Of a stretch of 64,000 nucleotides of DNA, positions 11,601-23,097 are shown piece by piece; the first letter of the stretch is position 1; each line of letters starts with the position of its first letter. The DNA comes from Undaria pinnatifida (Eukaryota > Sar > Phaeophyceae > Laminariales > Alariaceae): the NCBI GenBank assembly GCA_012845835.1, contig JABAKD010000015.1, positions 6,344,474 through 6,408,473 of the forward strand, read 5' to 3'. A program made the position numbers and the translations under genes. Under the pieces are notes generated by a model that saw nothing but the letters and a program-made list of their open reading frames with translations, did no database searches and was not told where the DNA came from.

Positions 11601-11885
11601 GCTCAACTCATAGGAGGTTTTACCCTCAGCGACCTCCTGGAAAAGCCATGGGCACAGGTCTCCCCTCCTCCATCCTCCCCGCCGATAGTTGCCTTCATTT
11701 TTTTTTCGCATAGGGTTCAGCGTTCCCACTTTTCAGTGTTTTAAGCTCGTCGATTTTCATCGAATTTCGCCAACTCAAGCTTCGCGCATTTGGCCTGGCG
11801 ACTTTTAAGAGTCCCTTGGATTCGAACCTACGACCTCGACCTCAGTAGTTACACGGCTTACTATTGGACCACCGCGACGTAGGCC
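11601..11885 (-). mobile_element. tRNA-derived SINE (copy 3)
   Basis: On the minus strand: a tRNA-like head 11885-11818 with A-box GGTGGTCCAATAGTAAG and a canonical B-box GGTTCGAATCC, then the body (CGATGAAAATCGACGAGC, GAACCCTATGCG, GGTCGCTGAGGGTAAAACC) ending CTATGAGTTGAGCTG. The clearest head in the window. Confidence 0.8.
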
Positions 11886-12162
11886 TTAGTTTCTTGTGCA
11901 GTCATAATTTCTGGCATAATTCGCCTTTTTAACTCCAAGTAGTAGACTAGCATAATGTGATACCTGGTATATTGCGAGCATAATCAATCGTGCCTGGCGC
12001 TTCGTAGCATAGTTCTCCGCTAGGAGCAGAATCCGGTGTGAAAAAGGAAAAAGACGCTACGTACAAGCTACTCTGATGTCCCTTGTGGATAATGCCTCGC
12101 AAACATCTATACGAATACTCATCACAAGTGGAAGAAAACTAATGGGCTTTCCTAAACAACAC

Positions 12163-12290
12163 AAAGAATGTCAAGAATCGTGACGAAAAAATCGCGACTT
12201 GTTCACGAATCGTGATTTTGTCAAGAATCGTGACCAAAAAGCGTGGCTTTTTCACGAATCGTGACATTTGCGAAGAATATTCTGACTTCG
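12163..12290. repeat. GAATCGTGA palindromic-word cluster 1
   Basis: AAGAATCGTGA and TTCACGAATCGTGA alternate four times in about 100 bp; TCACGAATCGTGA is a near-perfect palindrome. The same words cluster at 12795-13260 and 56400-56610. Confidence 0.7.
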
Positions 12291-12629
12291 CAGAGTTTTG
12301 AAAATTCCATGCAGGTCGAGAATAATGTCAGAATTCCATTTTGTTTTACGTGACATGTCATAATGAACAGTAGAGCCACAATCGGGTATACACGGTACCT
12401 TGGTGGTCCAAATCGGGTACCTTTCTATTTCAGAGACCGCAACAACCCCAGGACGCCATCTGAGTGGCCAATGTCGTCTACCACCCGACGATGGCCACAT
12501 TTCCGCCGGGTAGACCCGATTTTGGCCACTGAAACCCCCAAAGGTGCCCGGTTATTTTACCCCACTACCCCCAAATGGCCGGGCTGTTCGACCTCAACGG
12601 CCCAGCGGCCTGCTACGCTCTCGCTCTTT

Positions 12630-12722
12630 CGGTCTGTCGATTTGTGAGAGTCCCTTAGATTAAAACCTACGCCCTCGAACTCAATAGTTGCGCGGCTTAC
12701 TCTTTGACCGCGGGGGACGCCG
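12630..12722 (-). mobile_element. tRNA-derived SINE head (copy 4)
   Basis: Minus-strand tRNA-like head only: GGTCAAAGAGTAAGCCGCGC and GGTTTTAATCTAAGGGACT, diverged from copy 3. The body is missing or unrecognisable. Confidence 0.55.
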
Positions 12723-12794
12723 GTAGTCGTGCAATGCTTTGGCCGAAACTAGAAATTTGTAGTTCTGACTCAGGGCCGATTCTAACCAAGGCAA

Positions 12795-13260
12795 TCAATC
12801 GCGATTCGTGGCAACAAATCACGATTCGTGACGTTGTGGCATCTCTCTGAAACGTCACGTGTTCCAAACATTGAAACTCTGAAATGCCATGTTTTTCGGA
12901 GCAAAGCACGGCGCGTTTCTTTTTAACGCTAATTGGGACTAGCTAGTTGGGACGTCGAGTTTTTGTGGAAATTTTCGAAACATTCAGAAGCACGATGTCG
13001 TGACAAATATAACACCTCGTGGAAGTTCAGTTTTTTGTTTGTCACTATCCATGACCTTTTTTTTTTAAACGCAACAAGAAACACGATGATTCTTGACATT
13101 TTGAAATATTCTGAAGTGTCACGTCCGAAAATAATTGGCATCATTCGCGACGTCAGTTTTTATGGAATTTATCGAAAGTTGTCAAAGTGACAATTCGTGA
13201 CAAAGATCACGATTCGTGAAAATGTTGAACAATAAATGTCACGATTCACAGCGTTTCCTC
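12795..13260. repeat. GAATCGTGA palindromic-word cluster 2
   Basis: Scattered TCACGATTCGTGA-type words in an A/T-rich stretch: ATCACGATTCGTGACG, GTGACAATTCGTGACA, ATCACGATTCGTGAAA. No gene is supported here. Confidence 0.6.
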
Positions 13261-13288
13261 CACCCTTCTTTTGCATCGTTTGTTTTAG

Positions 13289-13350
13289 CGCAATTCGATG
13301 AAAATCGACGTGCAGTGGGAAGCCCGAAGCGCGATAAAAATGAAGGCCAA
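13289..13350 (+). mobile_element. SINE body fragment (copy 5)
   Basis: CGATGAAAATCGACGTGCAG, then GAAGCGCGATAAAAATGAAGG, in the order and spacing of the family body; no head. Confidence 0.6.
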
Positions 13351-13359
13351 ATCCTGATG

Positions 13360-14540
13360 TGAAGGAGTAGCCCCGATGCGTACCCCAGATTATATGCTCC
13401 GCAGAATAGGCACAGGTATGTCTATCGCTAGACCACAGCAAGCAGGCGTGTAAACCCCAGATAGATAGAATCTCTCTTGTTATTATCGTGCAAGGCTTGC
13501 TTGGTTGGGTCTTTTTTTCGCCGCAGGCGTTTTTCTTTTTGGGGGGCGTTTTTTTTCAAATCGCCGTAGTATATATATTTTTTCTGAAGCACCTTTTGTC
13601 CATTTGACGGTAGTTGAACATTTTTGAGGCCCATTTTCCTATTCGCCATGGTCGAAAACAAAAAGTTATCGTCGGCTGAATGCGAGCGCAGGTTCTCCGC
13701 GCAAATCAGGATCAAGTCCAAGATCCGAACCGGCCTTTCGGTGGAACGCCTTGAGCTTTTTTTGATGCGGCCTTCCTTGTTGAACAAGCAGCAAGGCGGT
13801 AATCTCGCGGCTCAATCATCAGATGATATCCTCACCAAAGTCGCTGTTATTTTCGACAGAGACCTTGGGATCATTAGGCGGAAGTGAACAAGGCAGCTAT
13901 TTATTGCGCTTGAGCTCAAAACACATTACTGGCGGTTGCTGTACGGTGATAGTGCGATGTGTGATAGCATGCGACAACGGCAGCAAGCTACAACTGCAGT
14001 GACGGTGTGGAAATTGCCGCTCTTGAAGGTCGGGAACTGGGGCGGGGGGGGGGAGGGGGGTTGCACTCGCTTCATGCATGGCCGTAGTCGGAAGACCGTA
14101 GACCTGCTGACTGTGGACCAGGGCATCCCGTACAATGCCGGGGGGATGTCGGGTTTCACCGGCCAGGCAGGTATTGCGTGCAGCACAAAGAAAGGTCTAG
14201 GGAGGGGGGGGGGGGGGGGTCGTTTTTGTCATACGTTTCTGGTGTGGCGTCTTCGGCCATAAACTGGCCTGTCATGAGGTTTTTTGCTGTTGCTGATGTG
14301 CTACTCGAGCGGTAACATGGAAACGACACAGAGACCGGGCATCGGGAACGTCACCGATCACTAACTATTGATAGAGCGAATGGCGAATGGCGAATATAAT
14401 ATTTTGTATGTTTCTTTTTTGTCTACTGACCTGGGTGCAGCGATGCTCCTGACTTCGGTAGTGTAAGTGCGATCAGCTCGTTTTCTACTGTATGTAAGAC
14501 ATCCCAAGGCATCCTGATACACGCCTTTTCGAGGTTCGGC
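13360..14540. other. No gene; poly(G)-linked repeat at 14041-14110
   Basis: 14041-14057 is a G-rich tract followed by TTCATGCATGGCCGTAGTCG and GACCGTAGACC, the same arrangement as at 53704-53830 and (inverted, shorter) 22672-22716. A second G tract is at 14202-14219. Confidence 0.55.
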
Positions 14541-14830
14541 AGGCGTTTCAACGCCCTTCGTTACTTGGTTTTCAGGCGTATATTGGCGCATATGTCACAC
14601 TTTTCTCGCTTCCGCCCTCCGGAGGCCCCGAAGCGGCCGGATCGGGAGGCGTTTCAACGCCCTTCGTTACTTGATTTTCAGGCGTATATTCGCGCATATA
14701 TCGCAATTGTTTCGCCTCCGGCGGCTCTCCGGGGGCCCCGAAGCCGCCGGATCGGGAGGCGTTAAACGCAGTTCGTTAGTTCGTTTTCAGGCTTCAGGCG
14801 TATATTGGCGCATATATCGCCATTTTTTTC
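14541..14830 (+). repeat. 106-110 bp tandem repeat, about 2.7 units
   Basis: Units begin at 14541, 14647 and 14757 with AGGCGTTTCAACGCCCTTCG (the third decayed). Each contains TTTTCAGGCGTATATT, CGCGCATAT and CCGGAGGCCCCGAAG. Confidence 0.85.
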
Positions 14831-15035
14831 GTGTCCTGCTACTGCTGTCATGCATGGGCCCATGTATGGGACTGCTGTGACGTGTTTTGTTGCCGGGCAA
14901 TCAAAGTTGCCTTGGTGAATTTTTCTCAACCAATCCGCGACTTACGAACGGCGTTTCACTTGAAGTCATTTATAGAACATGGAACGTGTGTGGCATGAAA
15001 AAACTAGGCTCCTTCCTGATAACCGCTCTAGCCGT

Positions 15036-15125
15036 TAACCCCTTTAGAGCCCCCGAACCCCTCTTTATACTAAATCCAAGTAATTTTGTCCCAAAAAACG
15101 GGTTTTTAGTTGTAAAGAGGTTGAG
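15036..15125 (-). mobile_element. 90-bp TTAA-flanked piggyBac-type MITE, copy 1
   Basis: Starts TTAACCCCTTTAGAGCCCCC and ends GTAAAGAGGTTGA. It is the reverse complement of the 52679 copy across its whole length (shared core ATCCAAGTAATTTTGTCCC). The right TTAA has decayed to TTGA. Confidence 0.75.
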
Positions 15126-15129
15126 CTGG

Positions 15130-15230
15130 CCCCTAGAAAGAAACTGACGCAGTGCCGGTAAGACTTGCGGTGTCAGGCCGGCCGGTACGAGGGCCGGCGA
15201 ACGGCCCTAAATGCCTGACGCCAATTGGCC
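15130..15230. repeat. GC-rich inverted repeat
   Basis: GGTGTCAGGCCGGCCGGTAC and GGCGAACGGCCCTAAATGCC, ending CTGACGCC, can fold into a stem of about 50-60 nt. Confidence 0.4.
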
Positions 15231-15537
15231 ATGAACATGGCCTATGATCGCGATTTTACGTTTTATTCTGAAACTATTTCTAGACTACCGGTTGTAGGAT
15301 ATTACAGCAAGAATAAGATTTACTGCTGTTACTCGCATAACCATTACTCACTGTACTTGTCGTTCATCATATACAGCACACCAGATTACGACGAGTGTTC
15401 GGTAGTCGCCGAAGGGGTTCAACCTCGCTCGGCGGTGTTGCCCTGTTCTTGCTCACAAATATCTGGTACCAGATAGTAGTACCGGATACCACGTACACAT
15501 GTATTATGCGATTATTTGTATAATATCATGTCATTCA

Positions 15538-15700
15538 GGAGTAATTCGATGCCAGTGGATGAGGGACGAAAGGGCTGCAGCCTTCTCGCGATAAGAATGA
15601 AGGCACGTGCCGTAGTGGGGAGGGGGGAGAAGAGCCTGCTTGGTGACCCCGGGTCTGAGTTATGCCTGGCGACGGAGAAAGAAAAAGAAAAAGCGAAGAT
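15538..15700 (+). mobile_element. Possible SINE body fragment (copy 6)
   Basis: AATTCGATG, then CGCGATAAGAATGAAGGCAC and a G-rich GGGGAGGGGGGAGAAGA run in family order; diverged. Confidence 0.4.
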
Positions 15701-15719
15701 GGTAAATAGGACGAGCACA

Positions 15720-17780
15720 AATATACAAAATTACCACTCTCTTATTACGTGTTTGCTAACCTGCACGCTTTTGCTGATCTACATGAATTGGTTCACCGCT
15801 GCAAGTTCCATCCAGCTACGAGTATGCTACCAGCCTCAGGCGCGGCAGTTAAGAGCCGTTGTTAGTTGTCCCTGGCAAGCGGAGGCGGCTGCAAATAGAT
15901 CAAGGGATCCTTGATGTCACGAAAAATGCAAAATGCCATCTCCACGAGACCGGAGCCCAAAAGAAGGGCATGCTGCTCCTATAAGGGCTATGACACTTTT
16001 TTCTTACTACCGTGCGCAGCCCAGGTAGGATTGCCCTTCCCGCCTGCCCTTCCCCCCGGTGTGCCTAAGGGGCTTGCGAGAGGGGCCGTCGTGGTCGGTG
16101 ATCACTTTCGCATGGAACGTAGGACGAGTTGCAGCTGTACCTCGTTCCAGCCGTTCATTTGCTTTGTCGAACTCTTATGTTACTGCGACAATAACCATTC
16201 GAGGCCGGTCTCTACAGGCAAAAGTCGGTACTCTTGTTCTGACGTAGTGTTTCGGCAAGAGTTTTTGGGCAGTATTGTCACGAATGGTTGCGTTCTGGTA
16301 GTATTATTTAAGTTTTCATGCACAAGTTGAAGCAGCGTTATGACAGTACATGTGATACAGCTCTTACGTACTAAACGTATAACATAGTATGTCCCATGTG
16401 TAACGGCAAACCGTTTCAGCAAGTTTTTTTTTTTATCCTCCGGCGGATGGGGAGAAATAACACTTCCACGTATTTTCGTACGCGTCGTGTGTCGATGTTG
16501 CAGCAAGTGTTACGGTTATGATACCACTACAAGAGTAGCATTGGTGATGCGATTGTTGTGTTGCACCGGTGCAACGGTAGTGTTGAAGATATTCCACGAC
16601 CCATGATCCAGATATCAAGTAGCACCGAACTATTTAGGGCGCAAAGCCATGCCAAATGCGTACACGCCGCACCAATGCATTCTGCGCCTGGGACCCCGCG
16701 CAGTCGTACGGCCTTCCGTGGTAGGTCGCACCTATGGGCTATGATATGGCACCAGGTCAATTTTTATCTTGTTTGTTTATTTTGTGTCTAACCCATCTAT
16801 TGTTTTGTTTGTTTGTCTGTTTGTTTTTTGTCCCCATCTATTGTTTTTTCTTGTATTCTCCGGCTCCTTCCTTTCGCATCTCAGATTCGCGGTCACGTGA
16901 CGGGCGTTCCTTGCCCATCCCCACCACAGCAATAACACATGCCTTTATCTTTTTAGTTTTATCTGATGGTAGCAGAGGTATCATTTTTCTAACGCTGCTC
17001 TCATAGCATAGCCCATAAGGTTCCGACGTACGTATATACTAGCTATAGTACTGCGCACGGCGGCTCTGTTATAGGGTCGGGGGGGAATCTCGCGTATTGT
17101 GATAAAAACTAGAGGCATCTGACGCGCATGCAACAAGTCGCTGCATTCCTACACCATTCTGACAACAGACCGAAAAATGACGACCATTTTATCACCTATC
17201 TAAGTTTTCAAAGCTGAATTTGGTTTGAAAACCATTTCCCATTTTCGAATATTTCTTAACTCTGGCGTCTTTCGCGCTTCTCCCATCAAGATACAACTAA
17301 GCACACAGACGGGCCTGAGAATTGAGTGTTGGCAGGTGACGGCCGATGTGACGACCGCATGGAGGAGATATCATATACTGAGATACGGCCAAACAATGTG
17401 AAATCACAAATCGAGATTAAGTATTAACAAATGAATATGATTGGCTGAGAGCCCGCTGTATACCCTGAAGCTGGTACCTGGGAGTAGGGACCTGCCCTGA
17501 GTGCCTCTGTTTATTTTTTCCAAGGTAGGCATTACTTTTCTTCGGAAGTGGGACATCTTACTTTTCTTCACGTACTCCTGTACCTAAGGTCGCAAAGGAG
17601 CTAAGAAGTAGCCTTTTTTGAGGGGACACTTTATATCCCATTTTTCGGCTAAGTATCCATACGTAGGGTTAACAATTTGCAAATGTTCGACCAATAATCT
17701 CGGCGGGTGTTTGTCTTATCTGCGCTAGAGTCCAAATTGCAAGTCCGTGACCGTGTTAGTCAAATGTTGAGTTCTTTATA
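15720..17780. other. No gene recognised
   Basis: Minus- and plus-strand frames of 60-140 codons without domains. A pyrimidine-rich block lies at 16750-16870. Nothing else stands out. Confidence 0.4.
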
Positions 17781-17782
17781 AC

Positions 17783-18010
17783 TGCTGTTGTGTGTTGTCT
17801 TCGCATTAAACCTTTCTTTCTACCCAACGACATCAGTACAACACCCAGAGCCCGTGCTGATTCGTTATCTTAGAGATACAAATTATGTGGTCACATACTG
17901 TGAAACAGAGTAAACCAAACAGTCGCAATTGATCAAGGTAAAGCAAGTGAAATGCTAGCGTACCGGGTACGAGAACACAACAAAATAAGCCAGACCTTGA
18001 AAAACATTGG
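17783..18010 (+). repeat. Dispersed repeat R2, copy 2
   Basis: Aligns with 9167-9410 across about 220 bp with small indels. Confidence 0.75.
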
Positions 18011-18063
18011 AGAAAAAAAGTGTTGACTATCTAAAAAAAATCAAAAATGGCTTGCTCTTAAGT

Positions 18064-18423
18064 TTAGTTGAAAGAAAAATGTGCCGTACTCATTATGTTG
18101 CGGTGTGATTTCGACGGTGATAGAGAAAAACACACACACACAATTAACAGAAACACGTTCAGCACGATCTCGGGCCCAATAAGAAACAAGCATATGTAGA
18201 GTTTTCCAAACAACCGCTCTTTAGGTGTATGATGCTGGTGGCTTTCGGGATTTGGGGATCGGGGTTGCGCGGGTGGGCCAGCCAAGAAACCGGCCCTTAG
18301 TCCGTAGAACGTTCCTGTACGCAGTAGAGGCCCACGAATAGCAAACATCCGAATATTTACGTCAGACTCACGTTTTGAGGGACGCTTTTTGAATACAGCG
18401 GGTATACCCCGATTTAAGCTCAA
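18064..18423 (-). other. Unrecognised 119-codon frame
   Basis: An isolated minus-strand frame with a hydrophobic segment (ICLFLIGPEIVLNVFLLIVC). No splice context or homology recognised; coding is doubtful. Confidence 0.15.
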
Positions 18424-18539
18424 CCGTTGACAAGCCGAGACATGCCGGTTTGACCACTCTCAAGTCCCGAAAGCTCTTCATCGGGGCCCACTATGTATAC
18501 CTATCGTGCTCAGCGGCGAGCGATACGCTCAACGCTTTT

Positions 18540-18612
18540 GTTACTCAGAAGTCTAGCCTGTTGGGCTACTGTAGCCACTTGACTAGAGTAGGACGACAGG
18601 TTGGAATTCTTA
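18540..18612. repeat. 73-bp palindromic foldback element, copy 1
   Basis: GTTACTCAGAAGTCTAGCCT on the left pairs with the reverse of AGGTTGGAATTCTTAC on the right. Same family as 22943-23016 (shared GGCTACTGT, ACTTGACTAGAGTAG). Confidence 0.6.
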
Positions 18613-19444
18613 CTTGAGGATATATTGGTAGATGAGGTAACCGGTAAATCAATGTTTATTGCAGAGAGAACTAGTCATGTTTGTATCCGGGTTTAGGGTC
18701 AGAGTGAGTGACCGAAAACGAAGACAGGTGGCTGGCTACCTCTCCCACTGTTGGGACCAGACCTCACAAGTAGGTTAGCAAGACCAAGCCGAGAGCAAGC
18801 GAGTCGGGGTTCTTGCTGAGAACGTCAGCAGATTAAGATGGTAGCCTGGTTGGTCAACCCAGCCAGAAGTCTTTTGCCCTTCCTTCCACCCGCCCGGCCC
18901 CCCTTTTTTCTTGGCGGAGGGGGAGGTAGGGAGAGCTCGGTAGCCGGGGTTCCGTTATTAGTCAGGTCATTCTTGCTTTTCCTGAGTTGTTTGAGTTGGA
19001 TCGGAAGAGTCGAATGATGCCGTCCATTCGGAAGCTTGGTAATCCGAGACTGTTGTAGGCGGGATAGTTGGGACCCCGGTAGGTGTCATGGTAGGGAGAG
19101 AGAAGATAATATTGTGGGCGAGATATGCAGGAAATTGCAGGAGGCTGCGACGGAAGTATCTGGCCAAGGGGAGAACTCTCTCTCCCAACACCCAGAAAGA
19201 CGGTGTTGATATGCAATTCGGACGATGCTCAATGCTATACCTGGCATATACTTTGAAGCACCCAATATGGCCAGCTTTGATCTCTGGGGACCCCCCTTCT
19301 TTGCCACTTACTTCTGTAGTATTGACCCTATGAGGTCTTCTTACTTCTCTTTTCCGCATTGCACACTGTTTGTGAACAAGCGTTACTAGCGAGATTCGGA
19401 CTCCAGGACTCAGCACCTCCTTTGTTAGAAGTCCAACCTGTTGA

Positions 19445-19668
19445 CCTCCCCCTCCTCCTCCTCCTCCTCCTCGTCCTTCTCCTCGCCCTCCTCCTCGTCC
19501 CCATCGCCCTTCTCCCCTCCTCCTCCTCCTCCTCGTCCTCGTCCTCCTGCCCCTCTTCGTCCTCGTCCTTTTCTTCCTCAACCTTGGCCGCCTCCTCTTC
19601 CTTCCCCTCCTCTTCCTCCTCCTCCTCCCTGCCTCCCCCCCCTACTTCTTCCCCTCGCCCCCCTCGAA
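19445..19668 (+). promoter_or_regulatory. 225-nt C/T tract before the thioredoxin exon
   Basis: Almost pure C and T from just after the in-frame stop TGA (19442-19444) to the AG at 19669-19670. It is the natural polypyrimidine tract for that acceptor, though more than ten times the usual length. It is also a polypurine/polypyrimidine block capable of triplex formation. The half-element GTTAGAAGTCCAACCTG at 19424 matches one arm of the 74-bp palindromes. Confidence 0.6.
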
Positions 19669-19670
19669 AG

Positions 19671-20275
19671 GTTCCAACGGCTCTTCCAAGACCCCTTCCT
19701 TTCGGGGCGCTAGCCGAAATCGTCGGGCATCGCGAAGGAGCCGACTGGGAGCGCCGTCTGCCGGGATATCGCGGCCAAGCAGCTCGACTCCTCCGCTCCG
19801 GGAGGACCCTCACGGTAGTGTTGATGACTACCGATATGTTGCGGCGATCACGGAGGGGGTTCCAGGGTTTTTGGATGCGATGGACCAATCTCTGTCCGGC
19901 GAGCTCGTGACGGTGATGACACACATGCCCTGGTGCAGGTCCTGCCACCACCTGCGACACCGCCTCCGCCTTCTGGCAGAGGCTCACGCCCTCGCCGGCT
20001 CTGGAGCAATGTTCTACGAGATCGATCTCAACAGTAACCCGGAGGTGCACAAGATGCTGGATATCCACGCCGTTCCCACTGTGCTTCTCTATTCCTCTGG
20101 GCAGCTGGTCGACGAGTTCACGTGTCCTGGTACTAGTGGGCCGAAGATTCTGCTTAGGCACATAGAGGACCAAGTTGGCAGCGTCCCTGACCCTTGGCAC
20201 AGGCTTCACTCGGTGCCTGTTCCCTCCTCGCCAACGCCGGGGACAGAAGAGGACAGCCCCGGTGTAGAAAAATAA
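19671..20275 (+). CDS. Plastid-type thioredoxin-like protein, terminal exon
   Basis: About 200 codons, open from an AG acceptor after the C/T tract to TAA at 20273. The frame has no ATG upstream of the domain and is closed at 19442, so at least one 5' exon must exist upstream; I could not find it. The first about 50 residues are Ser/Arg-rich, fitting the end of a transit peptide. The thioredoxin fold follows: a helix around VPGFLDAMDQ, strand VTVMTHM, the redox motif WCRSC at about residue 87, strand MFYEIDLNSNPEV, and the cis-proline strand AVPTVLLYSSG at about residue 135. CxxC plus cis-Pro are the catalytic features of thioredoxins, which reduce disulfides of target enzymes. The non-canonical WCRSC (not WCGPC) resembles the atypical chloroplast thioredoxins (ACHT/CDSP type). 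A Pro/Ser-rich tail follows the fold. The fold is sure; subfamily and plastid location are inferred. Confidence 0.88.
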
Positions 20276-21238
20276 GTCGATGCTTGAAGTTTGTGGAAAC
20301 CTCACGTAAACAAATGGAGATGGGCACACCACGGGAAACTTTTATGATTGAAGCATCGTACCGCATACCTGGTTCGGCAGAGCATAACCGCCCCCGGTGG
20401 TAATATTTTTGTTTTCGGATTTCTATTACCTGGGGTGGTATATTGTGCGGGGGTGATATGCGACGTACCCCGGGTGATACAATGGGTGGTCGTTGGGGAT
20501 TGTATAGATATATCCACCGGGGCGGTATATGCTGTAGGAGTGTCATAACACGGTAGGGGTGGCAGAAGTGGTTACAAAGGAGTTTTGCTACCACGTTCCA
20601 GGCAGTCGGAGGTGTGACAAAAACGTGTGTGATAGCAGCGGTTGCAAGTTTTCGCCGCATGTGGTATCATGGGGTGTGATAACACCGTTTGCAAAGGAGT
20701 TTTGTTGCCGCACTCCTAGCAGGTAGCAAAGGATTTGATAACAACAGGGTGTCGTAGCACACCCTCAAAGCGGTATAGCTACCTTTTTTTGCGCGATTTG
20801 ATCGGAAAACAATTTTTTGAGAGTTAGTATCCTGTGCGGATTGTCGACGGGCTCTGCTGTGAAAGCCTCAGCACCAGGAGGCACAGATGTAGTTTGTGCA
20901 CGATGGTAAAACAAAAAACATTATCGAGCCTGGAGTCGCAGCAGTGGTCAGAGCCGCAGACTTGTTTGGCCTGCTGTGGAGGGCCACGCTTGCACAAGGG
21001 CTCTGTACCTTGTCCGCATTCATGCTGGTCTCCATGTGCTGTTGTACTCACCTGGTGTGCTACTGGTGCTATGCTGTAGCAGGTACCTTATAGTCATTAT
21101 TTTGATCGCGACACGCTTCACCCACGAGTGATAACTTAGGGGTGTCGTACTGATTAGGAGGCACTACCTCAGGGGGTGTGGTTTACAACGTACGCCGGGT
21201 GATAAATTGGATGGTTTTTTGTTGAGGATTTCAGAGTA
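20276..21238. other. 3' region of the thioredoxin gene and repeats
   Basis: No gene supported. GGGTGGTATA and GGTGATA words recur (20430-20540). TTACAAAGGAGTTTTGCTACC at 20571 recurs as TTGCAAAGGAGTTTTGTTGCC at 20690. Confidence 0.5.
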
Positions 21239-21312
21239 AATACCACCCGGGTGGTATACTATATGTGGCAGGGTGGTATACTATATGTGGCGGGGTGGTA
21301 TACAAGGTGGGG
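21239..21312 (+). repeat. About 23-bp tandem repeat
   Basis: GGGTGGTATACTATATGTGG is repeated about three times, the last unit truncated. Confidence 0.75.
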
Positions 21313-21860
21313 TGTGTTGCACTCTTACGTCCTCTACGACACCGAGGACAATGGGATGCATTCCTCGAGGCGAAACATTGGCCCTCGGGCGTGTGGAAAC
21401 CCCTGTATGATTGGATCCGTTCCAATCCCACAAGGGCGTGGAGATAGCTTGAAAAACAGCGGATAAACTGGCGGTTGAGTGTGTGGAAATTTGTGGGGGA
21501 TTCGATCGGTCCAATCCCAAGTCGCAACAAAGAAGTGGGGATGGACACGAGGAGAAAACTTGTATATTTGGCGTATGATAGTGGTTGCCCTGGACGGCGT
21601 CGTCCTCTACGACACCGGGAGCATTAGGAATAATCCCCGGGCGTAAAATGTCGCTTGAGTGTGTGGAAAACCCTGTATTATTCAATCCGTAAGAAAGAAA
21701 TGGAAACGGACGAAAAACATGCGAAGATTTGGCTTGTCGAAGGATGCCATCATCGAGGCCGCCCTATACGACACTGTACGAGACTGGGGACAGCAACAGT
21801 CCGGGGGGGCGAAAAAATGGTGTCTTTCTGTGTGTGTGGGAACGCCTGTGTGATAGACGG
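21313..21860 (+). repeat. Degenerate long tandem repeat
   Basis: TCCTCTACGACACCG at 21330 and 21601 (and CCTATACGACACTG at 21763) precede GTGTGTGGAAA...CCTGTATGATT at about 21390, 21480 and 21660, indicating two to three decayed long units. Confidence 0.55.
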
Positions 21861-22158
21861 CCAAAAGGCGAAGAGTGAGAGGCAGCTAACGAGAGGGGGA
21901 GAGAGGAGTTTATTACTGAAATGTATTTTGGATAATTATTGTTGGTATTGTTGCTGTCTAAGACAGTATTACAGTAGTAACCTAGGTACCGGTGATGACC
22001 GGTTATTTTCTTCCGGACGAGTAAAATAAAAGGCTGGATGATGCTATATATCCCCTATCTCCGGGATAAAATCACCTCCATATTCAATGGGAAACCTTCA
22101 AAAATGTTCTCGCTAGGATACAGCAGCATAGCGCTACGCCTACGTAGCACACACAGCA

Positions 22159-22386
22159 TCACAGCATGGCCGCAGGGGGGACATCCTGGGGTAGCCTGGG
22201 GTCCGTGAGCTCTCCGCTCACATTGAATCCCCACGGTGTCGGAGGCTGTGCCGAGCTCCTTTTGTTTGTGTACTTCACGGCGCATTCCGAACAAAGATGC
22301 AAGTCAAACGTAAGCTGCGCGAGAGGATAATGTCGGGCCAGCGCCAGAGGGTGGCTGCTCACTTCGCGCGGAAGATTGGTTGCCAT
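22159..22386 (-). CDS. Unrecognised 75-codon frame with CxxC
   Basis: An ATG-started minus-strand frame: MATNLPREVSSHPLALARHY..., with LCSECAVKYT and an acidic/Pro-rich end. The composition is protein-like and there is a possible zinc or redox CxxC pair. No family recognised; it may be an exon or a mobile-element relic. A plus-strand frame over the same bases (22293-22436, ending CALGKK) is also open. Confidence 0.3.
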   Translation of the reverse strand: MATNLPREVSSHPLALARHYPLAQLTFDLHLCSECAVKYTNKRSSAQPPTPWGFNVSGELTDPRLPQDVPPAAML

Positions 22387-22671
22387 GTGTCCCGAGTGCA
22401 AGTATGCGCCCAAGTCTGCGCTCTCGGCAAGAAGTAATTATCGTACCAGCTGCGAGCAAACGAAAATAAAACAAAAATAATTTACAGTATATGAGTGCGG
22501 AAACCCGGGGACGGTTAATATGATCCCCGGGTTACGGGTTATCTCCGGTGGGTGACGCCAAAAGCTGGAAATGGGTGATTTCGGCAAGTTATTTGGTAGA
22601 TCAGGGTTACTACCATCCCAACTATCCCTGGCCTAACATCAGTGTTGGCGATGAGTGATGGAAGAACCCCC

Positions 22672-22716
22672 CCCTCTCCATACGACGACTGTGTATGAAG
22701 TGAGTACCCCCCCCCC
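22672..22716 (-). repeat. Poly(G)-TACTCACTTC junction
   Basis: On the minus strand a run of about 14 G is followed by TACTCACTTCATACACAGTC, the shorter relative of the junctions at 53704 and 14041. Confidence 0.5.
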
Positions 22717-22942
22717 CCCCTTCGCCTCCTTCTGAGTATCGCGTCACGCGGAGAAGTCCATATACACGTGATCAATCAAATTAACGATGCTTTTAGTCCG
22801 TACAGCCCCCCTCCCCCCCGATCCCACGTAGTTTGGATCGATAAATATTAGGGGCGATACTAGTACATGGCAAGGGGCAGTCCCGGGAGATCAAATGCTG
22901 ACGAGCTTGGATGCTTGGTGCCCCAACGTATATATTTTGCTC

Positions 22943-23016
22943 GTTAGAAGTCCATCCAACCTGATTGGCTGCTGTGACCACGTGACTAAAGTAGCCCAGC
23001 AGGTTGGACTTCCAAC
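22943..23016. repeat. 74-bp near-perfect palindrome, copy 2
   Basis: The left arm GTTAGAAGTCCATCCAACCT and right arm AGGTTGGACTTCCAAC pair; the central GACCACGTGACTAAAGTAG is itself near-symmetric around CACGTG. The whole unit is its own reverse complement with few mismatches. Confidence 0.75.
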
Positions 23017-23097
23017 TGCAATGGAGAACAGGAGTAACCAGCAACCCACGATATGCACAAAGCAGCGATAAATTCCCCTGCCTGTGTTACCAAGGCT

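Noticed and set aside
19328-20332. 334-codon minus-strand open frame over the thioredoxin exon
   Set aside because: It is the antisense of the thioredoxin exon and C/T tract; its Glu/Arg/Gly-rich middle is only the complement of the pyrimidine run.
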